Shown: in pieces, positions 1 to 9,000 of the stretch
Layout of the letters: each line of letters starts with the position of its first letter
How positions within the stretch are numbered: position 1 is the stretch's first letter
From: JAADHU01 sp964446495
GTDB lineage: Bacteria > Pseudomonadota > Gammaproteobacteria > Steroidobacterales > Woeseiaceae
Reading direction: 5' to 3'
Assembly (NCBI GenBank): GCA_964446495.1
Contig: CAYUOY010000078.1
Coordinates: forward strand, 1 to 17,796
DNA length: 17,796 nucleotides
Notes under the pieces: generated by a model
The model's database searches: none
Told to the model about the DNA's origin: nothing
Seen by the model: the letters and a program-made list of their open reading frames with translations, nothing else
Program-made: the position numbers and the translations under genes

Positions 1-930
1 TACGACGTGTTTTTGCGCAGCACCATCGGCAGCTACAAAACAATGAAAACGGAAGCCGCGAGTGAAACGGCACGGACTGGCCAGCGTCTGATCATCGGGC
101 CGTGGCCGCACGCCTGGAATCAATCGTCGCGTACCGGCGACCAGGAATTTGGCGACGGCGCATTGATCGACATCGAACCCTTGTACCTGGAATGGTTCGA
201 CTATTGGATGAAAGACGGTCCGGAACCCAGCGGTGCACCTATCCGAATTTTTGTCATGGGCGAAAATATCTGGCGCGATGAAGCGGAATGGCCATTGGCG
301 CGGACCACGTATCAGTCCTATTTTCTTCACAGCGATAGTACTCTCTCTCCCGAGACTCCAGCGTCGAACGCCCGTCCAAAAGCATACGAATACGATCCGG
401 CCGATCCTGTGCCGACTCTGGGTGGCAATATTATGGAGCCAAGCCTGCGCGGTCCTTATGATCAGTCCCCGCTTGATGGACGGGATGACGTGCTTCGATT
501 TACGACCAGTCCGTTCGCGCAAGAAACGGAGATCACTGGCCCAATTCGTGCCGAAATCTATGCCGCAAGCAGTGCCACGGATACGGATTTCATGGCCAAA
601 CTGGTGGTTGTCAAACCCGACGGCGAAACATTCAATCTCGTCGATGGCGTAATTCGTGCGAGATATCGCGAAGGATTTGAGGAAGCGAAACTGATCGAGC
701 CTGGAAAAATCTACAAATATGATATCGATCTATGGGCAACCAGCTATGTCTTGTCAAAAGGAGATCGCTTGCGAATAGATATCACGAGCAGCAATTTTCC
801 GAGACTGGCGAGAAATCTAAACACCGGTGCTGAATTTGCCACAACGACAGAGATGAAAACTGCTCACCAAACGATATACATGACCGAAAAATATCCATCG
901 AATGTGGTCCTCCCGATCATCCCAAGATAA
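1..930 (+). CDS. CocE/NonD family hydrolase, 3' part (5' end outside window)
   Basis: This is the C-terminal half of an alpha/beta hydrolase of the CocE / X-Pro dipeptidyl-peptidase (S15) group, serine esterases or acylaminopeptidases that cut esters or N-terminal dipeptides. The reading frame is open to base 1, so the GTG at 7 is not a credible start. The first codons (Tyr-Asp-Val-Phe) match the GWYDxF motif that carries the catalytic Asp of CocE (codon 4-6). The catalytic His follows in IIGPWPHAW (codon 109-111), 35 residues later against 28 in CocE, and the downstream EFG motif is also conserved. Residues about 115-300 form the jelly-roll C-terminal domain (DVLRFTTSPF, TDFMAKLVVVKPDG, RLRIDITSSNFPR). 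The nucleophile Ser lies upstream of the window. The protein ends at TAA, before a hairpin shared with the convergent kinase gene. Substrate cannot be inferred. Family assignment is firm. Confidence 0.92.
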   Translation, partial: YDVFLRSTIGSYKTMKTEAASETARTGQRLIIGPWPHAWNQSSRTGDQEFGDGALIDIEPLYLEWFDYWMKDGPEPSGAPIRIFVMGENIWRDEAEWPLARTTYQSYFLHSDSTLSPETPASNARPKAYEYDPADPVPTLGGNIMEPSLRGPYDQSPLDGRDDVLRFTTSPFAQETEITGPIRAEIYAASSATDTDFMAKLVVVKPDGETFNLVDGVIRARYREGFEEAKLIEPGKIYKYDIDLWATSYVLSKGDRLRIDITSSNFPRLARNLNTGAEFATTTEMKTAHQTIYMTEKYPSNVVLPIIPR

Positions 931-958
931 GTAGCATCTCGGGCGCTGGCCAGGCCAC

Positions 959-1012
959 AAAAAACGGTCGAACCGAATTAACGGGCGAAAATCGGTTCGA
1001 CCCTTATCTTTT
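959..1012. terminator. Bidirectional terminator / REP-like palindrome, copy 1
   Basis: An 11-bp perfect stem, GGTCGAACCGA at 966-976 and TCGGTTCGACC at 992-1002, encloses a 15-nt loop. Read on the minus strand it is followed by six T residues (complement of 959-964), a good intrinsic terminator for the kinase operon. Read on the plus strand it is followed by a T-rich stretch (1003-1012), so it can also end the hydrolase transcript. The same palindrome recurs at 9141-9191 with a loop of identical length, so it is a repeated element and not only a local terminator. Confidence 0.75.
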
Positions 1013-1022
1013 CGACTCGTCG

Positions 1023-3824
1023 TTACTCCGCCACCTTCGCCTTATCGGCATTCTCAAATCGTTCCTCTTCCTTCCTGGTCAATGAATCGATGTATTGTTT
1101 GCCAACCTCAATCTGAGTCGCCCATTCCTCTCGAATATTCGCTGCCAACTTCGGTCGCTCCATCATGTCCAGCCACTCCGCATAGGTCTCGGCGAGCCGA
1201 CCGAGTTCCTCCGGCACCACTCCTGACGAAGTTTGGTCGGCAACGGTCAACAGCTCGCGATAGAGTCGGTCACCTTCGTCAAATCGGCCCTGGTTTCCCA
1301 CCGCCCAGGCAACGTTTTCTTTTTGCACCAACATGTACGGGCTGTTCGCGCCATATCGATTTTCCCCGATCTCCATAGCGCGTCGGTAAATACGTTCGGC
1401 CTCCACATAGTCGCCTTGATCTTCGCGAAGACTTCCGAGCGTTTGCATGACACCAAATTCCACCGACTCCTTCGCGTAGGGCTCAGCCATTTCTGCCTGC
1501 CGCAATACATTTGTGATTACGTCTTCCGCGGCGTCGAAATCACCCGCCAAATAGTACATATGTCCGATGCCTGCCTTCGTTCCCAGCGTTTCGCCAGAGA
1601 GCGGACCGCGGACACGCTCAAAGATCCGTATCGCCTCGAGCTGATTCTCCAGCGCCAATTGATGTTGTCCTGTCATCTGGTAAAAAAGCGCGATAGTCGC
1701 ATAGCCACGTGCTTTCATAACGTGATCGTTCGTGTACAGGCGCTGTAGCGAAAGCAGTGATTGCTGCAGCAGCTTTTCTGCCTCGTCGTAGGACCTGATC
1801 TCATCACTTGCCAGCACTCCGGCAAGGTCCATTTGCACGCCAATCGTTGTCGGATGGTCATTGCCAAGCGCGGACTTTGCGACCTGCAGTGCGCGCTCGT
1901 ACGCCACGCGAGCATCGGGAGGACGTGCCCGGCGGTCGTAGAGGTTGCCTAGTCCATTGAGGGATTGGATGAAATCTCGAGGATTGGACGCGCTCCGCTG
2001 TTCAGTGAATTCCACTGTCTGCAGGAACAACGCTTCCGCCTTGTCGAACTCCCCAAGATCGGAATACAGGTAGGCCAGACTATGATGATGTGCATTGAGT
2101 ATGTCGGGTGCCGGATCGGGAAGCATTTGTATGGCATCAAGACAGCGGTCATTGACCGCTTGTGCATCCGACCACTCCCGGCGTTCACGATGGACCCAGC
2201 TTGCGGTGGTCAATGCACCACAGTAATCCTCTACGATCGCGCGGGAAAATTGGCCATTGCGCATTTGCGTCTCAAGAAGATCAACGGCTTCATCGACCAG
2301 TTTTTTCGCCTGGTCAAGATCGTCAACCGAAAAATAGGTGTGGCCCATAACCTCAAGCAGGTGCGCACGAACTTCCGGTTGATCCTGCAACGTCGTCTGC
2401 ATCTCTGCCCAGCCGTGATCCAGAAGATCTCTGGCCGTTACCTCCCGCCGTGAATCACTTTGCCCGGCAGGACCGTATCTGGGTGATACATTTTTAAACA
2501 AACCCTCCAGAAAATCCGCAACCTGTGTCGCTTTGTTTGATTCAATTCGAATTTGATCCCGCTCGTGCTTGAGCTGCAGCGTATAAAATGTCGTAAGCGA
2601 AACAATCGTCGTAACAAAAACCACAGCGGTGGCGACTGGTATTGCATTGCGCCGCAGATATTTACCTGATCGGTAGCGCCAACTCGGCGGGTGAGCGAGA
2701 ACCGGATTGCGGCTCAGAAAATTCTCCACGTCTTCGGAAAACTGCCTGACGGTGGCGTAGCGATTCTCGGGCTCCTTTCGCATGGCCATCAATACAATGT
2801 TATCCAGATCGCCGCTCAGCCTTTTCCGTAGTCGAGACGGTGAAGACTTCCTGTTCGAGCTGATCTCGTCAGACGCCGTCACGACAGTGCTCGGTCGCTT
2901 TGGATCCGTCTCGACGATCGCTCGCTCAATCTCTTTCGGCGAACTAATCGCATCGCCGTAGGGTGATTGCCCGGTTAGCAGTTGGTAAAGAAGAACACCC
3001 AGCGAGAAGACGTCCGTTGCCACCGAGATCGATTCTCCACGCACCTGTTCCGGGCTTGCATACTCTGGTGTCATCAGAGCCGTCCCCTGGCGCGTTATCG
3101 CAATGGTCTGCATGCTGGAATGGGATTCCAGTAGTTTGGCGATACCAAAGTCGAGCAGTTTCGGCTCGCCGTTCCGGTCGACCAGGATGTTGTTCGGTTT
3201 AAGGTCCCGATGCACGATCAGATTGCGATGTGCGAAGTCAACCGCATCGCAGACTTTGTTGAACAATGCCAGGCGTTCAGCAATGCCTAGCTGATGGTCG
3301 TCGCAGTAACGATCGATGGGCAGTCCGTCGACATACTCCATAACAAGATAGGGCAGCTGTTCGTCCGTTGATCCGCCGTCGATAAGCTTCGCAATATTGG
3401 GGTGATTCAAACTTGCCAGGATTTGCCGTTCCGCGCGAAAACGCGCGACACCATCTTTCGCCAGGATCTGCGCCGTCATAACCTTCAGTGCGGCTGTTTG
3501 CTGGTATTGCTCGTCGGACCGATCAGCCAGGAATACGGCGCCCATACCGCCATCGGCGATACGACGCCGGATCGTCCAGGCACCAAGCTGACGGCCCTCC
3601 CAGGGATCAATGGCCGATTCTGCGAGCACTCTGGCTGATCGGGCGATGGGTTGAGCTATTGGTTGGTCATCTGCGGAATCTGCGGCCAGTAAATCGCGCA
3701 ACCGCTGTTCCAGGTCGGGGTGATCCGCCGCAAACGCTGCCAGCATTTGCTCCCGCGCATCATCTTTGAGACTGGTTGCTGTTGCGAATGCCGCCTCGAG
3801 AATTCGCCAGTTATTGTTAGTCAT
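1023..3824 (-). CDS. Membrane-anchored Ser/Thr protein kinase with TPR sensor region
   Basis: Hanks-type Ser/Thr kinase of 933 residues, counted from the ATG at 3824. An AGGA lies only 2 nt upstream, a weak ribosome site. A TTG at 3839 would add five residues, but family members begin close to this ATG. Residues 1-80 are a helical N-terminal extension. The kinase domain (about 80-370) has the glycine loop DGGMGAV (91-97), Lys114 in AALKV, HRDLKPNN (205-212, catalytic Asp207), DFG (225-227), SPEQ (258-261) and DVFSLGVLLY (271-280), so it should be active. A transmembrane helix follows at about 393-415, and then some 500 residues of tetratricopeptide-like helical repeats, probably periplasmic. 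Its start is 40 bp after the sigma-factor stop in the same direction, so the two form one operon. The kinase is the likely activator of that sigma factor, with the TPR region as sensor or docking platform. Confidence 0.93.
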   Translation of the reverse strand: MTNNNWRILEAAFATATSLKDDAREQMLAAFAADHPDLEQRLRDLLAADSADDQPIAQPIARSARVLAESAIDPWEGRQLGAWTIRRRIADGGMGAVFLADRSDEQYQQTAALKVMTAQILAKDGVARFRAERQILASLNHPNIAKLIDGGSTDEQLPYLVMEYVDGLPIDRYCDDHQLGIAERLALFNKVCDAVDFAHRNLIVHRDLKPNNILVDRNGEPKLLDFGIAKLLESHSSMQTIAITRQGTALMTPEYASPEQVRGESISVATDVFSLGVLLYQLLTGQSPYGDAISSPKEIERAIVETDPKRPSTVVTASDEISSNRKSSPSRLRKRLSGDLDNIVLMAMRKEPENRYATVRQFSEDVENFLSRNPVLAHPPSWRYRSGKYLRRNAIPVATAVVFVTTIVSLTTFYTLQLKHERDQIRIESNKATQVADFLEGLFKNVSPRYGPAGQSDSRREVTARDLLDHGWAEMQTTLQDQPEVRAHLLEVMGHTYFSVDDLDQAKKLVDEAVDLLETQMRNGQFSRAIVEDYCGALTTASWVHRERREWSDAQAVNDRCLDAIQMLPDPAPDILNAHHHSLAYLYSDLGEFDKAEALFLQTVEFTEQRSASNPRDFIQSLNGLGNLYDRRARPPDARVAYERALQVAKSALGNDHPTTIGVQMDLAGVLASDEIRSYDEAEKLLQQSLLSLQRLYTNDHVMKARGYATIALFYQMTGQHQLALENQLEAIRIFERVRGPLSGETLGTKAGIGHMYYLAGDFDAAEDVITNVLRQAEMAEPYAKESVEFGVMQTLGSLREDQGDYVEAERIYRRAMEIGENRYGANSPYMLVQKENVAWAVGNQGRFDEGDRLYRELLTVADQTSSGVVPEELGRLAETYAEWLDMMERPKLAANIREEWATQIEVGKQYIDSLTRKEEERFENADKAKVAE

Positions 3825-3864
3825 TGTCCTGAACAGCAATATCTGACGAGAATCATGCCCATAA

Positions 3865-4422
3865 TTATTTTGCTAAATAATCTTTGAGCCAGGCGCGTGC
3901 CAACCGAAGATCGCGATCCAGGGTACTACTGGCCAATCCGGTGACTTCTTCCATTTCTTTGAACGACAGCCCACCAAAGTACTGAAGTTCAATCAACTCC
4001 GCTTTTCTGGCATCCAATTCGGCGAGACTTTGCAGGGCCTCATCGAGATCCAGTAAATCGGCATCCGCGGAGCCGTCAGGCACTTCCGACTCATTCAAGG
4101 TAACTTTGATCGCATCGCCGCCACGTTTGGCCGTGTTACGAGCCTTAGCGTGGTTGATCAGCATGCGCCGCATCATGCGTGCCGCCAATGAAAAAAAATG
4201 GGCGCGATCTTGCCAGGTGACATCGACGTTCACCAGTTTGACGAATGCCTCGTGCACCAGAGCGGTTGGCTGCAGCGTATGTGAACTCTTTTCCGAGCGA
4301 AACAGGCGTCTCGCCATGCGCTGCAGTTCATCGTAGACCATAGGTGTGAGCGCGGCCTCCGCGTCCTTGTCTCCAGTGCTCCACTGATTTAACAGCTGCG
4401 TTATCGATTTCTGATCACCCAT
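3865..4422 (-). CDS. ECF-family RNA polymerase sigma factor (kinase-associated type)
   Basis: A 185-residue sigma-70-like ECF factor. Region 2 spans about residues 15-90 and includes HFFSLAARMMRRMLINHAKAR, and region 4 with its helix-turn-helix spans about 130-182 (LIELQYFGGLSFKEM, LASSTLDRDLRLARAW). It matches the group often annotated TIGR02999 / ECF43, which typically sits beside Ser/Thr kinases. Region 2.2 reads QPTALVHEAF (51-60), where ordinary ECF factors have an acidic D-A-E-D before L-V-Q-E, so Thr53 replaces the key acid. No anti-sigma gene is nearby. The kinase gene follows at once. The start ATG at 4422 has no good Shine-Dalgarno sequence, but no better start fits the family length. 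Its targets are unknown, and the divergent lipoprotein operon is the first candidate. Confidence 0.92.
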   Translation of the reverse strand: MGDQKSITQLLNQWSTGDKDAEAALTPMVYDELQRMARRLFRSEKSSHTLQPTALVHEAFVKLVNVDVTWQDRAHFFSLAARMMRRMLINHAKARNTAKRGGDAIKVTLNESEVPDGSADADLLDLDEALQSLAELDARKAELIELQYFGGLSFKEMEEVTGLASSTLDRDLRLARAWLKDYLAK

Positions 4423-4520
4423 CTACAGATGGTAGCACTCGGTCGGCGAGAATTTTTGGGCAAAATCCCCGGCACGTCTTGCTTCCCTTAGTAACCAACA
4501 ATCACATCAGAGAATGAATC
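4423..4520. promoter_or_regulatory. Divergent intergenic region between sigma factor and lipoprotein operon
   Basis: This 98-bp gap separates two divergent operons and must hold at least one promoter for each unless they are read from elsewhere. I see no convincing sigma-70 -35/-10 pair in either direction. An AT-rich patch at 4451-4466 contains a short inverted repeat (TTTTG, two bases, CAAAA), too short to call an operator. A purine run AGAGA (4509-4513), 7 nt before the ATG at 4521, is a weak ribosome binding site. The absence of a sigma-70 promoter is compatible with ECF control but does not show it. Confidence 0.4.
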
Positions 4521-6011
4521 ATGGTTACTGCAAACGCTCGGCCCGGTATCGCACTACTCCTAATGACAGCATTGGCCGCTTGCGGCGGCGGTGGTGGTGG
4601 CGGCGGTACTGGTATCAATCCACCCCCACCCCCTCCACCGGCCGTTCGTGCGCCACAGATGATGGCGTATTCTGCTGCCGACGGCGTGTCGGCAAATGGC
4701 ATGACGGAGCTTTATGCGCTGGCGGACGACGGCACAGGCGAGCGCCTGCTGAGTGCTGTCGCGGCGAACGATACCGCGGCGATCAAGCAGTTCGAGATTT
4801 CGCCCAATGGTCAGTGGATTGCTTATGTAACCAATCCGAGCACCATCAGCGACATCCTCTACGTTGTGCCCGTTGATGGCGGCACACCACCGGTTCGAGT
4901 CAGCCGGGATCGCGGACCGATTAATGATCGGGTCAAATCGTTTCAGTGGTCTCCGGACAGTACACAACTGGTTTACGCCGGTAGCCTGGGTGATGGCAGC
5001 GTATTCAATCAGTTCGCAAGCGAAGTGTTTCTCGTCAATCGGGATGGCACGGGGGACATCAGGATCAGCGGTGCGATCGGCGATCCAGCCACCGTCGAAG
5101 TACGCAATCCACAGTGGTCACCAGACGGCCGCTACATCGTCCAGGACGTGGCCAACTTCTCCGGACAGCAGGGTGCCGCCAATGCATTCGCGATCAATAT
5201 TTACGATACCACCGCTGGCTCACCCAACAGCCGGCGACTGGTAACCGCCAACACATTGGTGAAAAACGTTCATTGGTCAGCGGACAGCGCTCGCCTTAGT
5301 TATACATCGGACCAGGAAATGAACAGCACCTATTTTGGCTACGCCATCGGTGTCGATGGTTCGGGCAACGTGCGTGTGACTGACAACGGTGAATTCAATA
5401 GTGACTCGCGCTGGTCGCCAACAGGCGCAAGACTCGCCTATCTTGATCATCCCGGTCAGCCGTTTCCGAGTGACCTGGTTGTAAGTGCGGCAACGCCTGG
5501 CGCGCCGGATACGGTGCTGGTTTTCCTGTCGCCTAATGGTCGTGAAGTATTCGACTACGAGTGGTCACCGAACGGCACGCAGATCGCTTACACCTCGAAC
5601 GAAGCAATAGAGAACACGCGTGAGCTCTACGTCATCAATGCCGATGGCAGCGGTGTCCCAACAAAGGTCAGTGGGCCGCAGGCGGCGACCAGCGACGTTT
5701 TCGAATTCGCGTGGTCACCCGACGGAAACTCGATCGCCTACCTCGCAGATCAGGACACCAACACATTTATCGATCTGTACGTCAGCAGCGTGAGTGGCAA
5801 CAGCAATACCTGGATTTCGATGGGCCTCAACGGTGAGGAGGTTGTTGACTTCGGATGGTCGGATGACGGTCAGCGCATCGCCTTCAGCACCGGCCCGGAG
5901 GGTCGTACGCCACAGCCAGACAAGCTCTATGTCGTCCAGCCGAATGGCAGCGGCCGCACCGAAATCAGTGCGCCAATGATCGCCGGCCCTTTGTATTTCG
6001 AATACGACTAA
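4521..6011 (+). CDS. Lipoprotein with PD40/TolB-like beta-propeller
   Basis: A 496-residue exported lipoprotein. The signal peptide ends in the lipobox L-A-A-C with the lipidated cysteine at position 21. Gly at +2 favours the outer membrane. The cysteine is followed by eight glycines and, at 34-40, seven prolines, a flexible then stiff tether. The remainder is a propeller with eight PD40-type motifs of the form W-S-P-D-G-x-x-I-A-Y, at about residues 91, 142, 198, 251, 297, 347, 397 and 445, spaced about 50 residues apart, as in the TolB C-terminal domain and related surface propellers. No catalytic signature is seen, so a binding or scaffold role is more likely than enzymatic. It is first in an operon with the PA-like lipoprotein gene, whose likely ATG lies 27 bp downstream, suggesting that the two products act together at the cell surface. 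Confidence 0.9.
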   Translation: MVTANARPGIALLLMTALAACGGGGGGGGTGINPPPPPPPAVRAPQMMAYSAADGVSANGMTELYALADDGTGERLLSAVAANDTAAIKQFEISPNGQWIAYVTNPSTISDILYVVPVDGGTPPVRVSRDRGPINDRVKSFQWSPDSTQLVYAGSLGDGSVFNQFASEVFLVNRDGTGDIRISGAIGDPATVEVRNPQWSPDGRYIVQDVANFSGQQGAANAFAINIYDTTAGSPNSRRLVTANTLVKNVHWSADSARLSYTSDQEMNSTYFGYAIGVDGSGNVRVTDNGEFNSDSRWSPTGARLAYLDHPGQPFPSDLVVSAATPGAPDTVLVFLSPNGREVFDYEWSPNGTQIAYTSNEAIENTRELYVINADGSGVPTKVSGPQAATSDVFEFAWSPDGNSIAYLADQDTNTFIDLYVSSVSGNSNTWISMGLNGEEVVDFGWSDDGQRIAFSTGPEGRTPQPDKLYVVQPNGSGRTEISAPMIAGPLYFEYD

Positions 6012-6038
6012 AAACGACTGATTTTGGAGACGATGATC

Positions 6039-9000
6039 ATGGACAGGAAAAACCTGCTGCGCTCAATAGTACTCGCCGCGATTACGACACTCTTTTGCGG
6101 CTGCACGATCGAAAACATTACGGAAGAGGCGCCGGAGGCGGTTAACCCGCCGCCGCCAGCGATCACAGGGCCGGTCGATACGGACAACGACGGCCTTAGC
6201 GATGATCAGGAGGCGACGCTGGGGACGTCGCCCCTCATGGCTGACACGGACGGCGACGGCTTCGACGACAACGAAGAGGTCACGAACGGTGGTACCCACC
6301 CCCTCATCGCCGATGTACCCAGTCTGTCAGTGGAAGTCACTGGCGCTCCGACCGTGCAGATCAATACCCGCTACGAAGGTGGAAGCGAAACCGGTGTTGA
6401 TTATGGTGCCTCATTTTCCCAGGGGCAGCAGTCCAGTTACAGTCGGTCCGATAGCAGCTCAACAGCAAATACCATTCAGCAATCCGAATCGGTGAGCGCC
6501 GAAGTTGAGGTTACCGCCGGCGCCGGCGGGTTCGGTGGCTCGGCAAAAGTCGCAGCAGAAAATTCAACGACGGCAACCGAGACCCGAGAGACTTCGACCA
6601 CTGTGACCTCGGCTGCTGCTCAGGACTCCCGGCAGGAGTACTCGCGTTACGTCAATGAATCGCAGAGCCAGAAGGTGACTGCGGAATCGGGTTCGCTATC
6701 GGCGACGCTCCGTATCGTCAACACCTCTGCGCGGTCGTTCCGAATAGAGAGCATTGCCGTCATTGCCAAGAATCAATCGACCAATGGCCGGGCTTTGGAA
6801 TCATTGGATGAGTTGAACTTTGCGCCGGAAGACGGGCGTGTTCTGGTGCCAGGAGCAAGTATCGAGCAGTTTATTGTCGGACGTGGTACGTCCGTACCGA
6901 AACTCAAAGAGTTGATGAGAAATCCACGCAGTTTGCTCTTCACGGTAGGCAGCATTGCGATCGAGGACTTGAGCGGTGGAGATCCGAACAAGGATTTTGC
7001 TGAAGTCAGCCAAAGCGTATTTAACCAGACGGCCCGGGTAGCCATCGATTTCGGCAATGCGCGTGGATCGGCAGCGAACTCGGTCGAATCCTTTCTTGTC
7101 GCAACCAACGTCGCTCGCGACCCGGAAACACTGGCGCCACTCGGCGTTACTATGGGCAAAGTGATGCGTGAGATACTGGGCATCGACTACCGAACCAGCA
7201 TGGTCGATGTGCTTCAGGACGGTCAGCCGACAGGTCAGCAACACCAGGTGCTGAGCGCGGTTAATGGTATCGCGAGTCAGAGCATAGAAAAGGGATTCTG
7301 GTATGTGTTTTCGGACAGTGACACGCTCGACGATCCAGCGGCCAATTTCGATGACATTGTTCTTACCAACGACAATGCAATAACGCTGGTTTACCTCGCC
7401 GATGAGGACCGGGACGGGATGTTCAATCGGGAAGAACATTTGCGAGGCACTAATCCAGCCAGTGTCGATACTGACAGTGATGGTCTCGATGATGAGTTTG
7501 AGGTGAAAACCGGTTGGCTTGCCAGGAACGGTTTCAACGAATATCGCGTGTATCCGGATCCGCTGAGCCCCGATGCCGATGGAGATTCACTCCCGGATGA
7601 ACTTGAACAGCAACGTCTCACCGACCCGAATCTGGCGGATACCGATGCCGATGGTATTTCCGACCTTTATGACAATGATCCGACCGGCGGAGAATCAGGC
7701 GTTCGCTTCAGCCTGGTATTTAGTGGGCCCGGTAATCGTGTACAGCTCAGCGGCAGTGTCAGTAGCGATGAGCCGCTGGATGCCGTTGTTATCGATTGGG
7801 GCGATGGCACCGCCGTGCAAACGATCAGTGCCAATTTCAACAATATTCAGGCGACCCATTTCTACACAGAAAAAGGCGTCTACTCGGCGCGTGTAACGGC
7901 TGATCGGCCCTTCGGCGCAGACCCTGTCGCCGACTATCGGGTCTCGCTACTGCCCACCTCGCGCACGGACATCGGCGGTATGACCGCCGCTACCGGCTGG
8001 ACAGAAACAATACACAAGCGTTTCGTGATCGACGTCAATGGAGACGGCTACGCTGATCTTATCGGTTTTGGGCCCGATGGCGTTTGGCAGTCGGTGGCTC
8101 TGGATGCGGGGGCGACCTTCTCCACGGCCGAACGTATTCTCGATTTCTTTGGCAGCGATCTGGACGCCGGCTTTGCGGACCACATCCACACGCTCGCCAA
8201 TGTTGGCGGCGGACCGGAACCGGAGATCGTTGTGTTTCACGATGACGGCGTGCGGGTGGCGCTTAATACGGCCGGGGTCTTTTCGGCGCCGGAGTTGTGG
8301 GTGGATAATTTTGGGGTCATGCAAGGTTACGATGTTGCAGAGAATCCGCGCATGCTTGCGGACATGAACACCGACGGCTTTGACGATGTTGTCGCCTTTG
8401 CCGACGACGGCGTCTACCTGGCGACATCTTACGGTATTGGTTTTGAAGACCAGGGACGCCTGCTTAACGACTATGGGCTTTCCAACGGATGGACACGCAA
8501 CCACACGCGTCATCTCGCTGACGTCAATGGCGATTCCTATCCGGATATCGTCGGTTTTCACACGACGTCGACACGTGCCACCCTGAATAACCAGAATGGC
8601 GGTTTTGAGACGGGTGATTCGCCGTATCGAATTTCCCGGTTCTCCGATCAGCAGCAATACGATGTTGATAAGCACATCCGTTTATTGGTCAACATCACTG
8701 GAAATGATGATGCCACCGCCGATATTGTTGCCTTTGCCAACGGGATTACGGCTGCCAATCGCTCGACGGAACAGGGATTCGAGGCGTCGGCATTCGCAGC
8801 GTCAACGGAATTCGCCTACGACGACGGTTGGCGCATTGCCGAACATCCCCGTTACCTCACGGATATTTCAGGTGATGGGATACCGGACATCGTGGGATTC
8901 GACTCAACCCGTGTCCTGTATGCAATGAACTCTGCCGACAACGGCGTCTTTGAAACACACGCCGAGTGGCCAGGTGTCGCGGACATATTCGCAAATGGCT

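Noticed and set aside
4451..4466. Short inverted repeat TTTTG-GG-CAAAA as an operator between the divergent operons
   Set aside because: Five-base arms in an AT-rich patch are expected by chance, and no second copy supports it.
6801..7439. 212-codon minus-strand open frame antisense to the PA-like region
   Set aside because: No domain, no ribosome site, entirely inside a well supported plus-strand gene.
7947..8675. 242-codon open frame on the minus strand inside the PA-like lipoprotein gene
   Set aside because: It lies fully antisense to the FG-GAP repeats, has no recognisable domain, and repeated DxNGDG codons read backwards give long open frames. The plus-strand protein has clear motifs.
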